From an uncultured Alphaproteobacteria bacterium (GTDB lineage: Bacteria > Pseudomonadota > Alphaproteobacteria > Puniceispirillales > Puniceispirillaceae), in NCBI GenBank assembly GCA_913064995.1, contig CAJYBL010000002.1, positions 1 through 35,866 on the forward strand: a DNA stretch of 35,866 nt. Reading direction: 5' to 3'. Below, piece by piece: positions 17,266 to 27,224 of this stretch (positions are counted from its first letter, which is position 1; the number at the start of each line of letters is the position of its first letter). Both the position numbers and the translations under genes were made by a program. The notes under the pieces are model-generated. The model made no database searches. It was not told the DNA's origin and was given only the letters and a program-made list of their open reading frames with translations.

Positions 17266-18483
17266 ATGATGATTGACAGTTTGACCCGCCCGTTTCGTGC
17301 CAAGGCTGTTGATGATATCTATATCAATATCAGCCATTTTCTTGATCATTTTATCATGCTTATTTTTGCCAAGGCAGCCTATGATGCTGGTCGTCATTTC
17401 GGGTTTAGCTATGATGAAATCATCGTTTATGGCGCTGTTGGATTTGTGCTATTTGGCGGCATGGCGCCGATTGCCGCCCAGCTTGCCGACAGGTTCTCGC
17501 GCTCATTATTAATGGTGATCTTTCATTTTGGCATTGGCCTTGGCGCAATTTTGGCAGGGCTGTCACAAAATATTTATCATCTTACCGCTGCCATTGGCAT
17601 GATCGGTGTTTTTGCCGCGATCTATCACCCTGTTGGCATTCCAATGCTTGTTAAAAGCAATAAAAAGATTGGTTACCGGCTTGGGGTAAATGGCGTGTTT
17701 GGCAATATGGGAGTTGCCGCAGCCCCGTTAATTACCGGATTACTGCTGACCGTTGGCGATTGGCGGATATGTTTTATCCTGCCTGGATTATTTTGTTTTG
17801 CTTATGGCGTGGCTTTTACCAAATCTTTGAAGCTTGATAAAGATGATCCCGCAAAGCCGCGAAGTAGCGCAGCTGATTCCTTTGCGCCAAATTGGAAACG
17901 CGCCCTGGCGGCGTTGGCATTATCAACAGCAAGTGGCGGCTTTATCTTTGGCGCAATGACGTTTGTCGTGCCACGCTATTTTGAAATTTCAATGACCAAT
18001 CTTTCAACATCGGTTGCCATTACCGGCCTCTTGGCGTCAATAGTTTATGCGGTTGCGTCATTTTCACAAATTGCGGTTGGCTGGTTAATTGACCGCTATT
18101 CACCAAAAAATATTCTATTCGTCATGGCTGTCGGGCAGGTTTTATTCATCTATCTCGCAGCGCAATTTAATGATCTGGCGCTGTTTGTGGCGATGCTTTT
18201 GGCAATGAGTTTTGTTTTTGGTCAAATTCCAATCACTGATGCAATCTTATCGCGCTATATCCCCGATGCATGGCGCGGCCGTATTTTCAGTGTGAAATTT
18301 TTGCTGAATCTATCAATTGGTGCCAGCGTTTTGCCGGTTTGCGGATTGATCCTGCAAGCTGGCTTTACCATGACAACGCTGTTCAGCTTGATGAGCATTG
18401 TTGCCATTTTGATTGTTCTGGCAGCGATTATTCTGCCGCAACAGCAAAGCGATCAACGGCTTGATCACGCCGCTGCCGAATAG
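17266..18483 (+). CDS. MFS transporter
   Basis: 405 aa, 12-TM-like, VAQ-type loop PIAAQLADRFSR and second-half loop VGWLIDRYSPK. Confidence 0.92.
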   Translation: MMIDSLTRPFRAKAVDDIYINISHFLDHFIMLIFAKAAYDAGRHFGFSYDEIIVYGAVGFVLFGGMAPIAAQLADRFSRSLLMVIFHFGIGLGAILAGLSQNIYHLTAAIGMIGVFAAIYHPVGIPMLVKSNKKIGYRLGVNGVFGNMGVAAAPLITGLLLTVGDWRICFILPGLFCFAYGVAFTKSLKLDKDDPAKPRSSAADSFAPNWKRALAALALSTASGGFIFGAMTFVVPRYFEISMTNLSTSVAITGLLASIVYAVASFSQIAVGWLIDRYSPKNILFVMAVGQVLFIYLAAQFNDLALFVAMLLAMSFVFGQIPITDAILSRYIPDAWRGRIFSVKFLLNLSIGASVLPVCGLILQAGFTMTTLFSLMSIVAILIVLAAIILPQQQSDQRLDHAAAE

Positions 18484-18493
18484 GCAAATGACC

Positions 18494-20029
18494 TTAATGA
18501 TCGGCGAATACAAGCTTGGCTTCACGGCGAAGCACCTTGCCAACCGGACTTCGCGGCAGTGATTCGGTGATGTAAATCCGCTTTGGTGCCTTGACCGAAT
18601 CAAGCCGTGATTTGACAAAAGCAATCAAGCCCGCCTCGTCAATACTGGCCTGTTTTGACAGCTCAACCGCAGCATGAACCGCCTCGCCCCATTTATCATC
18701 AGCAAGGCCAAAGACAACACATTCAACAACATCAGGATGCTGGCCTAAAACCGCCTCAACATCATTTGGATAAACATTGAATCCTCCAGTAACGACAACA
18801 TCGCGAATCCGGTCTTTGATAAAGACAAAACCGCGATCATCAATATAGCCAATGTCACCTGTATGAAGCCAACCATCGATAATCGTCTCGCTAGTTTTTT
18901 CAGGCATCTTATAATAGCCCTTCATTACCAGATCACCGGCAAGCACCAATTCGCCTTCTTCACCCGCTGGCAAAAGCGTGCCGTTTGCATCCATGATGCC
19001 AATGTCGGTCATGCAGGTGCCGCGGCCAGTTGACGCGTGATTTGCCGGATCCTGCCAATCCTTGGAACGCATGCAAATGGCAATTTGCGGCACTTCGGTT
19101 TGTCCAAAACAGGTTTCCATCGCATGATTGAAAATCGGCATGGCACGCGCAACAACATCAGGTCGGATGGTTGCCCCACCAATGATGAAATGGCGAAGTG
19201 ATGACAGGTCGATATCATTGATCCGGTCATCTTCGAGCATCATATAGCAAAGCGTTGGCGGCACAAAAATCGTTGTCGCTTGCATTGTTTCAATCGCATC
19301 AAGAATCGCTGCAGGGCTTGGTTGACCCATAAATAGCTGCGTGCCGCCAACGGCGAAAATCGGCAAAATCATCGTATTGGCACCATGTGTCATTGGCGCT
19401 GCCAATAGATGACGATCCTCAGCGTCAAAGCCGAATGCGGCAATCATCGACGCAATACAGCTATTAAAAACCCGATAGGTTTGCATCACGCCTTTTGGCA
19501 CGCCAGATGATCCGCCGGTGAATTTGATCGCTTGCAGATCGTCGCTATCAGCCAGATGACGCCTTGGCATCTTGCCAGCATTGGCCGCCAGTAACGCCGC
19601 CATATGACTGTTAGCGCGTGCTGCCGTCTCACTGTTTTTTCCGGCCAGAAGATGACCCGTCACGGCACCGAATTTCTCATCACAATCAGCATCGAAAATC
19701 ACAATGCTTGGCGTTGTTAAATCAATGATTCGATCCAGCTCGTCACGGCCATTGCGCGGGTTTAGCGGCACCCATATTTTGCCAGCGGCATAGGTTGCAA
19801 GCCAGCCAAGAAGATGCTCGAAACTGTTATAAGCGCAAATGCCAACACGGCTTTGCGGAGATGGGTCAATAGTTTGAAGCGCGTTTGCCAGCGCATTGAC
19901 CGATTTGGCAAGATTACCATAGGTGATTTTGCGCTGATCCGCCCCATCATTGATTTCAACGGCAATCCGATCTGGCCACCGTGCCGCCGATCGGAAAAAA
20001 TTATCAATCGGCATCATGACGTGAGACAT
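18494..20029 (-). CDS. AMP-dependent acyl-CoA synthetase/ligase
   Basis: KFTGGSSGVPKGVMQTYR, GWLHTGDIGYIDDRGFVFIKDRIRDVVVTGGFNVYPNDVEAVL; start at MSHVMMPIDN. Confidence 0.92.
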   Translation of the reverse strand: MSHVMMPIDNFFRSAARWPDRIAVEINDGADQRKITYGNLAKSVNALANALQTIDPSPQSRVGICAYNSFEHLLGWLATYAAGKIWVPLNPRNGRDELDRIIDLTTPSIVIFDADCDEKFGAVTGHLLAGKNSETAARANSHMAALLAANAGKMPRRHLADSDDLQAIKFTGGSSGVPKGVMQTYRVFNSCIASMIAAFGFDAEDRHLLAAPMTHGANTMILPIFAVGGTQLFMGQPSPAAILDAIETMQATTIFVPPTLCYMMLEDDRINDIDLSSLRHFIIGGATIRPDVVARAMPIFNHAMETCFGQTEVPQIAICMRSKDWQDPANHASTGRGTCMTDIGIMDANGTLLPAGEEGELVLAGDLVMKGYYKMPEKTSETIIDGWLHTGDIGYIDDRGFVFIKDRIRDVVVTGGFNVYPNDVEAVLGQHPDVVECVVFGLADDKWGEAVHAAVELSKQASIDEAGLIAFVKSRLDSVKAPKRIYITESLPRSPVGKVLRREAKLVFADH

Positions 20030-20104
20030 TGTTAAATCCTTCAAAAACCAAAGACTGACAAACGCCGAGATCGTGACAGGCGGGCATGAGTGAACCGGCA
20101 AAAG

Positions 20105-20146
20105 CCAAGCCCTTAGAGCCAAGCCCACAGAGCCAGACCCATAAAG
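20105..20146. repeat. 14-bp tandem repeat x3 (gccaagcccttaga / gccaagcccacaga / gccagacccataaa)
   Basis: Seen directly in the intergenic region. Confidence 0.75.
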
Positions 20147-20150
20147 CCAT

Positions 20151-20891
20151 TCACGCGATCAAAATATAGCCGCCTAGCCCCCCAAGCGCGATTAAAAATA
20201 ATTGCCGAAACAAATCTTGTGACAGACGCTGGCGAAGCCCGAGACCAATCTGCATGCCGATAAGCGCTGGCAATAACGCCGCCGCCGATAAGATGCCAAG
20301 CGATAAGGGCATCAGATCATGCCGGTATAGCGCCAATCCCAATGAAGCTGTCGAGGCGGCAAATAATATGCCCATTGCCTGCACAAGCGCATCACGCGGC
20401 AGGCCAATTGATTGCAAAAACATTACCCCTGGCACAAATAGCGTTCCGGTCAGTCCAGTCAATAGCCCATTTATCGCCCCACAAACCGGCCCCAGAATCA
20501 TCTCAAGGCGCGGTGATAATTGTGGCGGTTTTGTCATCAGGCCAGATATCGCATAAAGCAGCAAAAGCGCCCCAAGACAGCGATGCAAAAATTGTGTCTC
20601 GACAAGGGTTGAAAGCTGGGCACCAAGATGAACCATCACCACCGCCATCAGCAAAAACCGCCAAAGCCGCCGCCACAGCGCGACAATCTGACCGCCAGCC
20701 AATGCCTGCCAGACATTGGTTGCCAAAGATGGCATCACCAACAGCGCCATTGCAGTTGGCAAATCGACAATGATTGACAAAAGACCAAGGCTAACCGTTG
20801 GCAAACCAAGCCCGACCATGCCTTTGACAAAACCGGCAAGGCAAAAAACCACGCCAACCATGATCAGCAAATTTGGATCAGCCATGATCAT
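20151..20891 (-). CDS. Sulfite exporter TauE/SafE family membrane protein
   Basis: FVKGMVGLGLPTVSLGLLS and GLTGTLFVPGVMFLQSIGLPRDALVQAMG; start chosen at MIMADPN. Confidence 0.88.
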   Translation of the reverse strand: MIMADPNLLIMVGVVFCLAGFVKGMVGLGLPTVSLGLLSIIVDLPTAMALLVMPSLATNVWQALAGGQIVALWRRLWRFLLMAVVMVHLGAQLSTLVETQFLHRCLGALLLLYAISGLMTKPPQLSPRLEMILGPVCGAINGLLTGLTGTLFVPGVMFLQSIGLPRDALVQAMGILFAASTASLGLALYRHDLMPLSLGILSAAALLPALIGMQIGLGLRQRLSQDLFRQLFLIALGGLGGYILIA

Positions 20892-21055
20892 AATCCTGCT
20901 TTGCCGATTTCGGAGCGTTTTTCGCCGATCGCGCTGACGATCAACGCTGAAGATAAACGCTGGCGATAAAAGGAGCATGGTTTCATTGCCAAAGACTGGC
21001 AAGAAACAATCATAACAGCAAGGTTTCAATAAGGTAAAACAGTCGTAATCACTGC

Positions 21056-21643
21056 CTATTCGCCGCGAATCCTGATAATTGTTCGCCGGTTTTTAGCCCA
21101 TGCTTCGGGTGATGCACCACGCATGGCTGGCCGTTCTTTGCCAAATGATTTGGTGGTGATCCGTTGCGGGTCAACACCCATACGGGCAAGCTGTTTGCGA
21201 ACCGCTTCAGCGCGTTTGTGCCCAAGCGCGATATTATAATCGCGTGTTCCGCGCTCATCACAATGCCCCTCAATCAGAATCTGAACCGCCGGATTGGATT
21301 TCAAATAATCGGCAACAAACAAAAGACCTGAGAGGGTTTGCTGGCTCAAAACCGCGCTGTCATAATCAAAATAGCTAAGATAGCCATCAATTTTGATATC
21401 AATTTTGGCCTGTTTGGTGGCAGCTTCTGTTGGTGCCTGATCTAGAGCTTGATCTGGTGTTTTGGCGGGAGCAACATTTTCAGCTTTGGCAGGTGCCACA
21501 TCAGCCGGTGCAGCCGGTGGCATTTCCACAACCGGACAGGCGCGATCAGCTGGACAAGCAGGGCCATCTTCGAAAACAACGACGCTACAGCCGCTGAGCC
21601 ATAGCCCAATAAAGGCGGCGCGCAATGTCCGGCAGATCTTCAT
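21056..21643 (-). CDS. Pal-like OmpA-family lipoprotein
   Basis: Lipobox LSGC and OmpA/Pal domain FDYDSAVL...ILIEGHCDERGTRDYNIALGHKRAEAVRKQLARMGV...KNRRTIIRI. Confidence 0.88.
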   Translation of the reverse strand: MKICRTLRAAFIGLWLSGCSVVVFEDGPACPADRACPVVEMPPAAPADVAPAKAENVAPAKTPDQALDQAPTEAATKQAKIDIKIDGYLSYFDYDSAVLSQQTLSGLLFVADYLKSNPAVQILIEGHCDERGTRDYNIALGHKRAEAVRKQLARMGVDPQRITTKSFGKERPAMRGASPEAWAKNRRTIIRIRGE

Positions 21644-21872
21644 AATGGTTTACGCCTGTTTTAACTATCTTTGGTCTTCTTGCCAAAATGATAACGACCC
21701 TGTTCCGATTTATGTAAGCCTTTGCCGCGGCTTTTTTGAAATTGCGCCATTATCGGGTTGTCGGTTTGCCGCAAGGCCGATAGCCTAAATCAGCACTCGT
21801 TCCCGATGCGTTGCCACAAGGCTGTTCATCAGCCAGATATCCCATTTGGTAAAAATCACCGGAGCCAAAACC

Positions 21873-23213
21873 ATGAATTTATTTCCCAAACTTCAACAAC
21901 GCGATGCAGAGCAAAATCCGATCCGGATTGGCATGATTGGCGCTGGTAAATTTGGCAGCATGTTTTTGGCGCAGGCAAACCGACTTCCGGGGATTCACAT
22001 TGTTGGCATTGCCGATCTTAACCCGTCAATTGCCCGCTCAAATCTTGCTTATGTTGGCTGGTCGGCCGAGAAATACAATGCCGCATCGCTTGATGACGCG
22101 TTAAAAACCGGCACCAGTTTTGTTGGTGACGATTGGCAGGCCTTTATCAGCCATCCGGCAATTGACATGATTATTGAATGCACCGGCGATCCGGTTGCCG
22201 CCGTCCATCACGTTATAACCGCGTTTCAACATGGCAAAAATGTTATCAATGCAACGGTTGAAGCCGACGCTTTTTGTGGCGCAGGTCTCAATCAGGCAGC
22301 GATCGAGGCAGGGGTTGTCTATTCGATGGCCTATGGTGACCAGCCAGCGCTGACCTGTGAACTTGTCGATTGGGCGCGGACCTGTGGCTTTAAGGTGGTA
22401 GCGGCCGGGCGTGGGCATAAATGGCTTGCCGAATATCGGTTTTCAACACCGGAAACAATCTGGAATTACTGGGGGCTAACCGCCGAACAGGCCAAACGTG
22501 GCAGGTTAAATCCGAAAATGTTTAACTCATTTCTTGATGGGTCAAAACCAGCGATTGAATCGGCAGCCATTGCCAATGCCACCGGCCTTGGCGTTCCGCA
22601 AAACGGGCTGGCTTTCCCGCCAGGCGGTGTTGATGATATTGCAAATCTGATGCGGCCAAAATCGGCTGGCGGGGTTTTGGAATCCGAAGGTCTTGTCGAG
22701 GTGATCTCATGCCTGACGCCCGATGGTGCCGAAATTCCGCATGATATTCGCAAAGGCGTTTGGGTCGCCATCGAAGCCGATAATGATTATGTGCGCAATT
22801 GCTTTGAAGAATATAAAGTTATCACCGACACAACCGGCCGCTATATGAGCCTCTATAAAAAATGGCATTTAATCGGGCTAGAGCTTGGCATGTCGGTTGC
22901 CTCGGTCGGGCTTCGCGGCGAGCCGACTGGTGCGGCCACCTGTTTCAATGCTGATGTGCCAGCGATTGCCAAGGCCGATCTTGGCGCTGGCAGCATGCTT
23001 GATGGTGAAGGGGGCTTTACCATCTATGGCGGGGTACGGCCTGCGGCTATGTCAGTCGCCAATCGCTATTTGCCTTTGGGGCTTGCCAATCATGTCAAGC
23101 TGTTGCGCCCAGTCAAAAAAGATCAACCCATTACACTTGATGATGTTGAAATTGAAACCACATCAACAGCCTATAAGCTACGCGAAAAAACCATTGCCAT
23201 GCTCGCGCGTTGA
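21873..23213 (+). CDS. NAD(P)-binding oxidoreductase (homoserine dehydrogenase / Gfo-Idh-MocA-like) with C-terminal SAF-like domain
   Basis: IRIGMIGAGKFGSMFLAQ Rossmann motif; C-terminal LGLANHVKLLRPVKKDQPITLDDVEIE. Confidence 0.85.
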   Translation: MNLFPKLQQRDAEQNPIRIGMIGAGKFGSMFLAQANRLPGIHIVGIADLNPSIARSNLAYVGWSAEKYNAASLDDALKTGTSFVGDDWQAFISHPAIDMIIECTGDPVAAVHHVITAFQHGKNVINATVEADAFCGAGLNQAAIEAGVVYSMAYGDQPALTCELVDWARTCGFKVVAAGRGHKWLAEYRFSTPETIWNYWGLTAEQAKRGRLNPKMFNSFLDGSKPAIESAAIANATGLGVPQNGLAFPPGGVDDIANLMRPKSAGGVLESEGLVEVISCLTPDGAEIPHDIRKGVWVAIEADNDYVRNCFEEYKVITDTTGRYMSLYKKWHLIGLELGMSVASVGLRGEPTGAATCFNADVPAIAKADLGAGSMLDGEGGFTIYGGVRPAAMSVANRYLPLGLANHVKLLRPVKKDQPITLDDVEIETTSTAYKLREKTIAMLAR

Positions 23214-23366
23214 TCAGCATGTAACCAGATAGCCTTGCCCCAAAATGGCAACAGCGTTAGAACAGATAATGAATAGAGGGACAGGCTTCCCCCAGTCAAA
23301 CTGCGTCCGGCCTAGATACAGACCAGTCCTCTCTTTTTAGGCCTCTTAATTTTAAAGGAATTCCCA

Positions 23367-23795
23367 ATGTCAGTTACTTTGGATCAAGCCCGTATCATCT
23401 CCGAAGCCACCCTTGCCAAAGCGCGCGAACTCGGTCTGAAACCTATTAGCGTTGTCATTATGGACCCACGCACATCGCTTGTTGCCTGCCTGTCAGAAGA
23501 AGGCGTCAGCCAGATGCGGTGGCGCATTGCACAAGGCAAGGCAAATGCCGCAATCAAGCTTGGCTTGGGCACCCGCGCATTGATGGCGCGCGCCGAACAG
23601 CAAGCCTATTTCATTCAAGCCATGAACGGGCTTGCCGATGGCGAATTTGTTCCTGTCCCAGGGGGTGTTTTGATTCGTGATGCCGATGGCAATTTGCTCG
23701 GTGCAATTGGCATTTCGGGGGATACATCAGATAATGACGAAGCCGCCGCCCTTGCAGGTATCGCTGCGGCTGGGCTGGTTGCCGAAACCGGCTAA
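23367..23795 (+). CDS. GlcG/HbpS (DUF336) family protein
   Basis: SVVIMDPRTSLVACLSEEGV...PVPGGVLIRDADGNLLGAIGISGDTSDNDEAAALAGIAAA. Confidence 0.92.
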   Translation: MSVTLDQARIISEATLAKARELGLKPISVVIMDPRTSLVACLSEEGVSQMRWRIAQGKANAAIKLGLGTRALMARAEQQAYFIQAMNGLADGEFVPVPGGVLIRDADGNLLGAIGISGDTSDNDEAAALAGIAAAGLVAETG

Positions 23796-23833
23796 GCACG
23801 GCATTTCCAACATAACCGCAATGGTGATTTGGC

Positions 23834-25342
23834 TCAGCCCTGAAAGGTTGAGCCAAATTCATCACGAAGGATATTTTTCTGCACCTTGCCCATCGTATTG
23901 CGTGGCAGTGAGTCAACAAGAATCAATTTGCGGGGTTGTTTGAATCGGGCAAGTGTTTTGCCAAGATCGGCCTCAATCGCGTCAAGATCGACCGGCTGGC
24001 CACCATCGGCAACCAGAATGCCGATCACGCTTTCGCCAAAATCAGGATGCGGCGCACCAATGACAGCGCTTTCCAAAACACCCGGCTGTTCATCGAGAAC
24101 CAGCTCGATTTCCTTTGGATAAATATTATAGCCACCCGAAATGATTAGATCCTTGTTACGGCCAACAATCTGTAAATAGCCATGCTCGTCAATTCGGCCA
24201 AGATCGCCGGTAATGAAAAACCCATCTTCACGCAGTTCTTCACGGGTTTTTTCGGGCATGTTCCAATAGCCAACAAACACATTTGGCCCGCGCACTTCAA
24301 TCTGGCCAATATCACCATCGGCAAGCGTTTCGCCATTATCCGGATTGGTGATTTTCATATCCACACCCGGCAACGCCATGCCAACCGTACCGGCGCGACG
24401 TTCGCCATCATAGGGGTTGGATGTGTTCATATTGGTTTCGGTCATTCCATATCGCTCGAGAATACGGTGCCCTGTCCGGCTTTCAAATTGGATATGGGTT
24501 TCAGCCAGCAAAGGCGCACTTCCCGAAATGAAAAGCCGCATATGACGCGTTAGATCAGATGTCAGCCGCGGATCATCAAGAAGCCGTGTATAGAAGGTTG
24601 GGACCCCCATCATCGAGCTTGCCTTTGGCAGCGCATCAATCACCATATCAGTCGAAAATTTCGGCAGGAAAATCATGCTTGCCTTGGCCAGAAGGACAAT
24701 ATTCGTCGCAACAAACAAGCCATGTGTATGGAAAATTGGCAGCGCATGAAGGAGCACATCATTCGCATCAAACCGCCATTCACCAATCAAGGTTTCAGCA
24801 TTTGACAAAAGGTTGTTTTGCGTCAGCATCGCGCCTTTTGACCGGCCAGTTGTCCCTGATGTGTATAGAAAAGCTGCAAGATCATCGGCACCGCGTGGCA
24901 CAGTGGCAAATGTGTCGCTTGCGGTTGCCGCGCGATCGGCAAAACTGCCGCCTCCATCGGCATTCAGCCGTTCCAGAACCGCGCCATGCTCACTTGCCAC
25001 TGACTCAAGGTCAAATTGCTGATCAGCAACGACAAGCTTGGCGCCTGAATCACCAACAAAATAGGAAACTTCGGCTGGCGTATAAGCCTTATTCAGCGGC
25101 AGGAAAATCACCCCTGACTGAACACAGGCGGCATAAAGTGCCAGCGCTTCGGCAGATTTTTCAATCTGCGCGGCGAGTCGATCACCAACATCAAGCCCGA
25201 TCGATTGGATAACATTCGCATAGCGCGCCGTTTGCCGCAGAAAACTGTCATAGCATTGCTGTGACCCATCAGCAAAGATCAAAAACGGCTTTTGTTCACC
25301 CTGATGGCATCCGAACAAACGGTCATAAAGTAAATTCGACAT
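23834..25342 (-). CDS. matB: Malonyl-CoA synthetase-like AMP-forming ligase (MatB)
   Basis: LYTSGTTGRSKGAMLTQNNL, ERYGMTETNMNTSNPYDGERRAGTVGMALPGVD, GRNKDLIISGGYNIYPKEIE; directly downstream of the malonyl-CoA decarboxylase. Confidence 0.88.
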   Translation of the reverse strand: MSNLLYDRLFGCHQGEQKPFLIFADGSQQCYDSFLRQTARYANVIQSIGLDVGDRLAAQIEKSAEALALYAACVQSGVIFLPLNKAYTPAEVSYFVGDSGAKLVVADQQFDLESVASEHGAVLERLNADGGGSFADRAATASDTFATVPRGADDLAAFLYTSGTTGRSKGAMLTQNNLLSNAETLIGEWRFDANDVLLHALPIFHTHGLFVATNIVLLAKASMIFLPKFSTDMVIDALPKASSMMGVPTFYTRLLDDPRLTSDLTRHMRLFISGSAPLLAETHIQFESRTGHRILERYGMTETNMNTSNPYDGERRAGTVGMALPGVDMKITNPDNGETLADGDIGQIEVRGPNVFVGYWNMPEKTREELREDGFFITGDLGRIDEHGYLQIVGRNKDLIISGGYNIYPKEIELVLDEQPGVLESAVIGAPHPDFGESVIGILVADGGQPVDLDAIEADLGKTLARFKQPRKLILVDSLPRNTMGKVQKNILRDEFGSTFQG

Positions 25343-25381
25343 GGAAATTCCCTACAATAATAATAATGCAACAGCAAATCA

Positions 25382-26635
25382 CTATATAGCGCGATCAGTT
25401 ATTTCAATTTCAGCAGCCAGCATTTTTACCGATTTTTCGGCAATTACCGTTTGTTGATTGGCAAAAGCTTCATGATTTTCACTGATCCGGGACAGATCAT
25501 AGCGATAATTCACCATGACACCACAAGATTGCGCCATGCCGTTTTTCGACTTGTCAGCATTGGCATGAACCGCGCCAACAAGCGCCCCATTATTCAGATG
25601 AAAACGTGCCACCGGATCATGCGGCTGGCCCCTATGATGCTTCGCATTCAGCAGATAATGCGCGGCCAATTTCATGTGGGTTTCAGCTGTCGCGTCAGCA
25701 TCAAAATTACCAGTTTCACGAAGCCATTTTACCAGCCCAGGAATTGGCGATAAGGTGACGAAATTCCGAATTTGGGGCAATTCGCGCAGCAAATGCTGAA
25801 CCACGGTTTTGATCAATGAATTGCCAAAGGAAATGCCAGCAAGACCCGCCTGACAATTCGAAATTGAATAAAAGGCCGCCGTATCGGCCTTTTCAGCCGC
25901 CATCGCATCGCGGTTTTCAAGAAGGACGCTTTGAATCGAATTTGGGGTTCCTTTGGTCAATGCCACCTCGACAAAGATCAACGGTTCATCAGGCATTGCC
26001 GGATGGAAAAATGCAAAACAGCGGCGATCGTCAGGCTGTAACCGGCGACGCAAATCATCCCAATTTTCAATCTCGTGAACCGATTCATAGGTGATGATCT
26101 TCTCCAGAATATGCGCCGGACTTGACCAGTTGATCGGTCGCAAAACAAGGAATCCACGGTTAAACCATGATGCAAACAAATGTTTGAAATCGACATTTAA
26201 TTTGCCAAGGTCCGGGTGTTCGGGAAGAAACCGGATCAAATCTTCGCGCATTGCCACCAATTTGGCTGTGGCGTCATGCGTTTGGTTCAACCGGCGAATC
26301 AATTGCAATCGGGCAGGCTCAACCGCAGCCGTCATCGCTTCATAGTTTTTGGCAGATGGTGCGTCCTGATAGGCCTTGATTGCCGCAATCGCAACCTCGG
26401 CAGGAACATCCATGTCATTTGCCAAAAGCAAAAACCAAGCCAGCTTGTCGTCATCATCAAGATCGGCATAGCGTTCAAGAATCAATTGCGCAAGCGACAT
26501 GCCCGACACATCGCCGCGACTTGATAATAATGCCTGACACAAATCGTCAATCGGCTTGTTATCATCTTCAATACGGTTAGCAAGGCCAAGCTTGCGATCA
26601 AACAAGCTGGACAGTATATCAGCAAAAAAGTTCAC
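25382..26635 (-). CDS. Malonyl-CoA decarboxylase
   Basis: LSSRGDVSGMSLAQLILERY, FLVLRPINWSSPAHILEKIITYESVHEI, YSISNCQAGLAGISFGNSLIKTVVQHL, FVTLSPIPGLVKWL. Confidence 0.93.
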   Translation of the reverse strand: MNFFADILSSLFDRKLGLANRIEDDNKPIDDLCQALLSSRGDVSGMSLAQLILERYADLDDDDKLAWFLLLANDMDVPAEVAIAAIKAYQDAPSAKNYEAMTAAVEPARLQLIRRLNQTHDATAKLVAMREDLIRFLPEHPDLGKLNVDFKHLFASWFNRGFLVLRPINWSSPAHILEKIITYESVHEIENWDDLRRRLQPDDRRCFAFFHPAMPDEPLIFVEVALTKGTPNSIQSVLLENRDAMAAEKADTAAFYSISNCQAGLAGISFGNSLIKTVVQHLLRELPQIRNFVTLSPIPGLVKWLRETGNFDADATAETHMKLAAHYLLNAKHHRGQPHDPVARFHLNNGALVGAVHANADKSKNGMAQSCGVMVNYRYDLSRISENHEAFANQQTVIAEKSVKMLAAEIEITDRAI

Positions 26636-26869
26636 GAATTTTATCCTTTAATTTTCAATGTCATAAGGCCGGATCAGCGTAGACGAAAGGCCAAGCTTTA
26701 GCTAATTAGAGTCATTGGACTATCGATAATGATATAAGCAGCCAGCTTCACCGACACAAGGCAGAGACAACATGATCATATGGAAAAAATAGCTAAAGGA
26801 CAGGTTACAGATCGGCACCGCGACAACAAAAGACCGCTGTTGCCTGATCATTCTCAAATGAGAGTGACG

Positions 26870-27094
26870 TCATAAAGGCGCGATCAAACTACCGCTTGTC
26901 GCAGGTGGCATTTGCTTTTGCTGAACAGCAACTGGCGGTGCCATTACCGCCGCATAGTTGGTTTTCCAGCTATAGGATAACGCTGGCAAAGCAGGATCCA
27001 TATTGGTTGAAACGGCCGGTCTTGGATTGGTTGGCGCGCACGCCCCTATCAGGCCAAAAAGAAACAGTTCAGCAGGCGATATAGGTTTCATCAT
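26870..27094 (-). CDS. Small putative lipoprotein
   Basis: MMKPISPAELFLFGLIGACAPTNPRP: lipobox-like LIGAC; start at internal Met. Confidence 0.5.
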   Translation of the reverse strand: MMKPISPAELFLFGLIGACAPTNPRPAVSTNMDPALPALSYSWKTNYAAVMAPPVAVQQKQMPPATSGSLIAPL

Positions 27095-27224
27095 TTTGCA
27101 TGCGAGCCACGGTCTCCCTCTCACCTTTTGTTAAAAAGGGTAGCGGCTATAATAAATCAGGTCGATTTCGGAATGAATAAGACCAAAATATCATGGCAGA
27201 TCGCCGCAGCTGCCATGATCCGTT

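Noticed and set aside
21056-21643. Tol-Pal operon
   Set aside because: A Pal-like lipoprotein is present but no tolQRAB or ybgF genes are adjacent, so only a stand-alone Pal-like call is supported.
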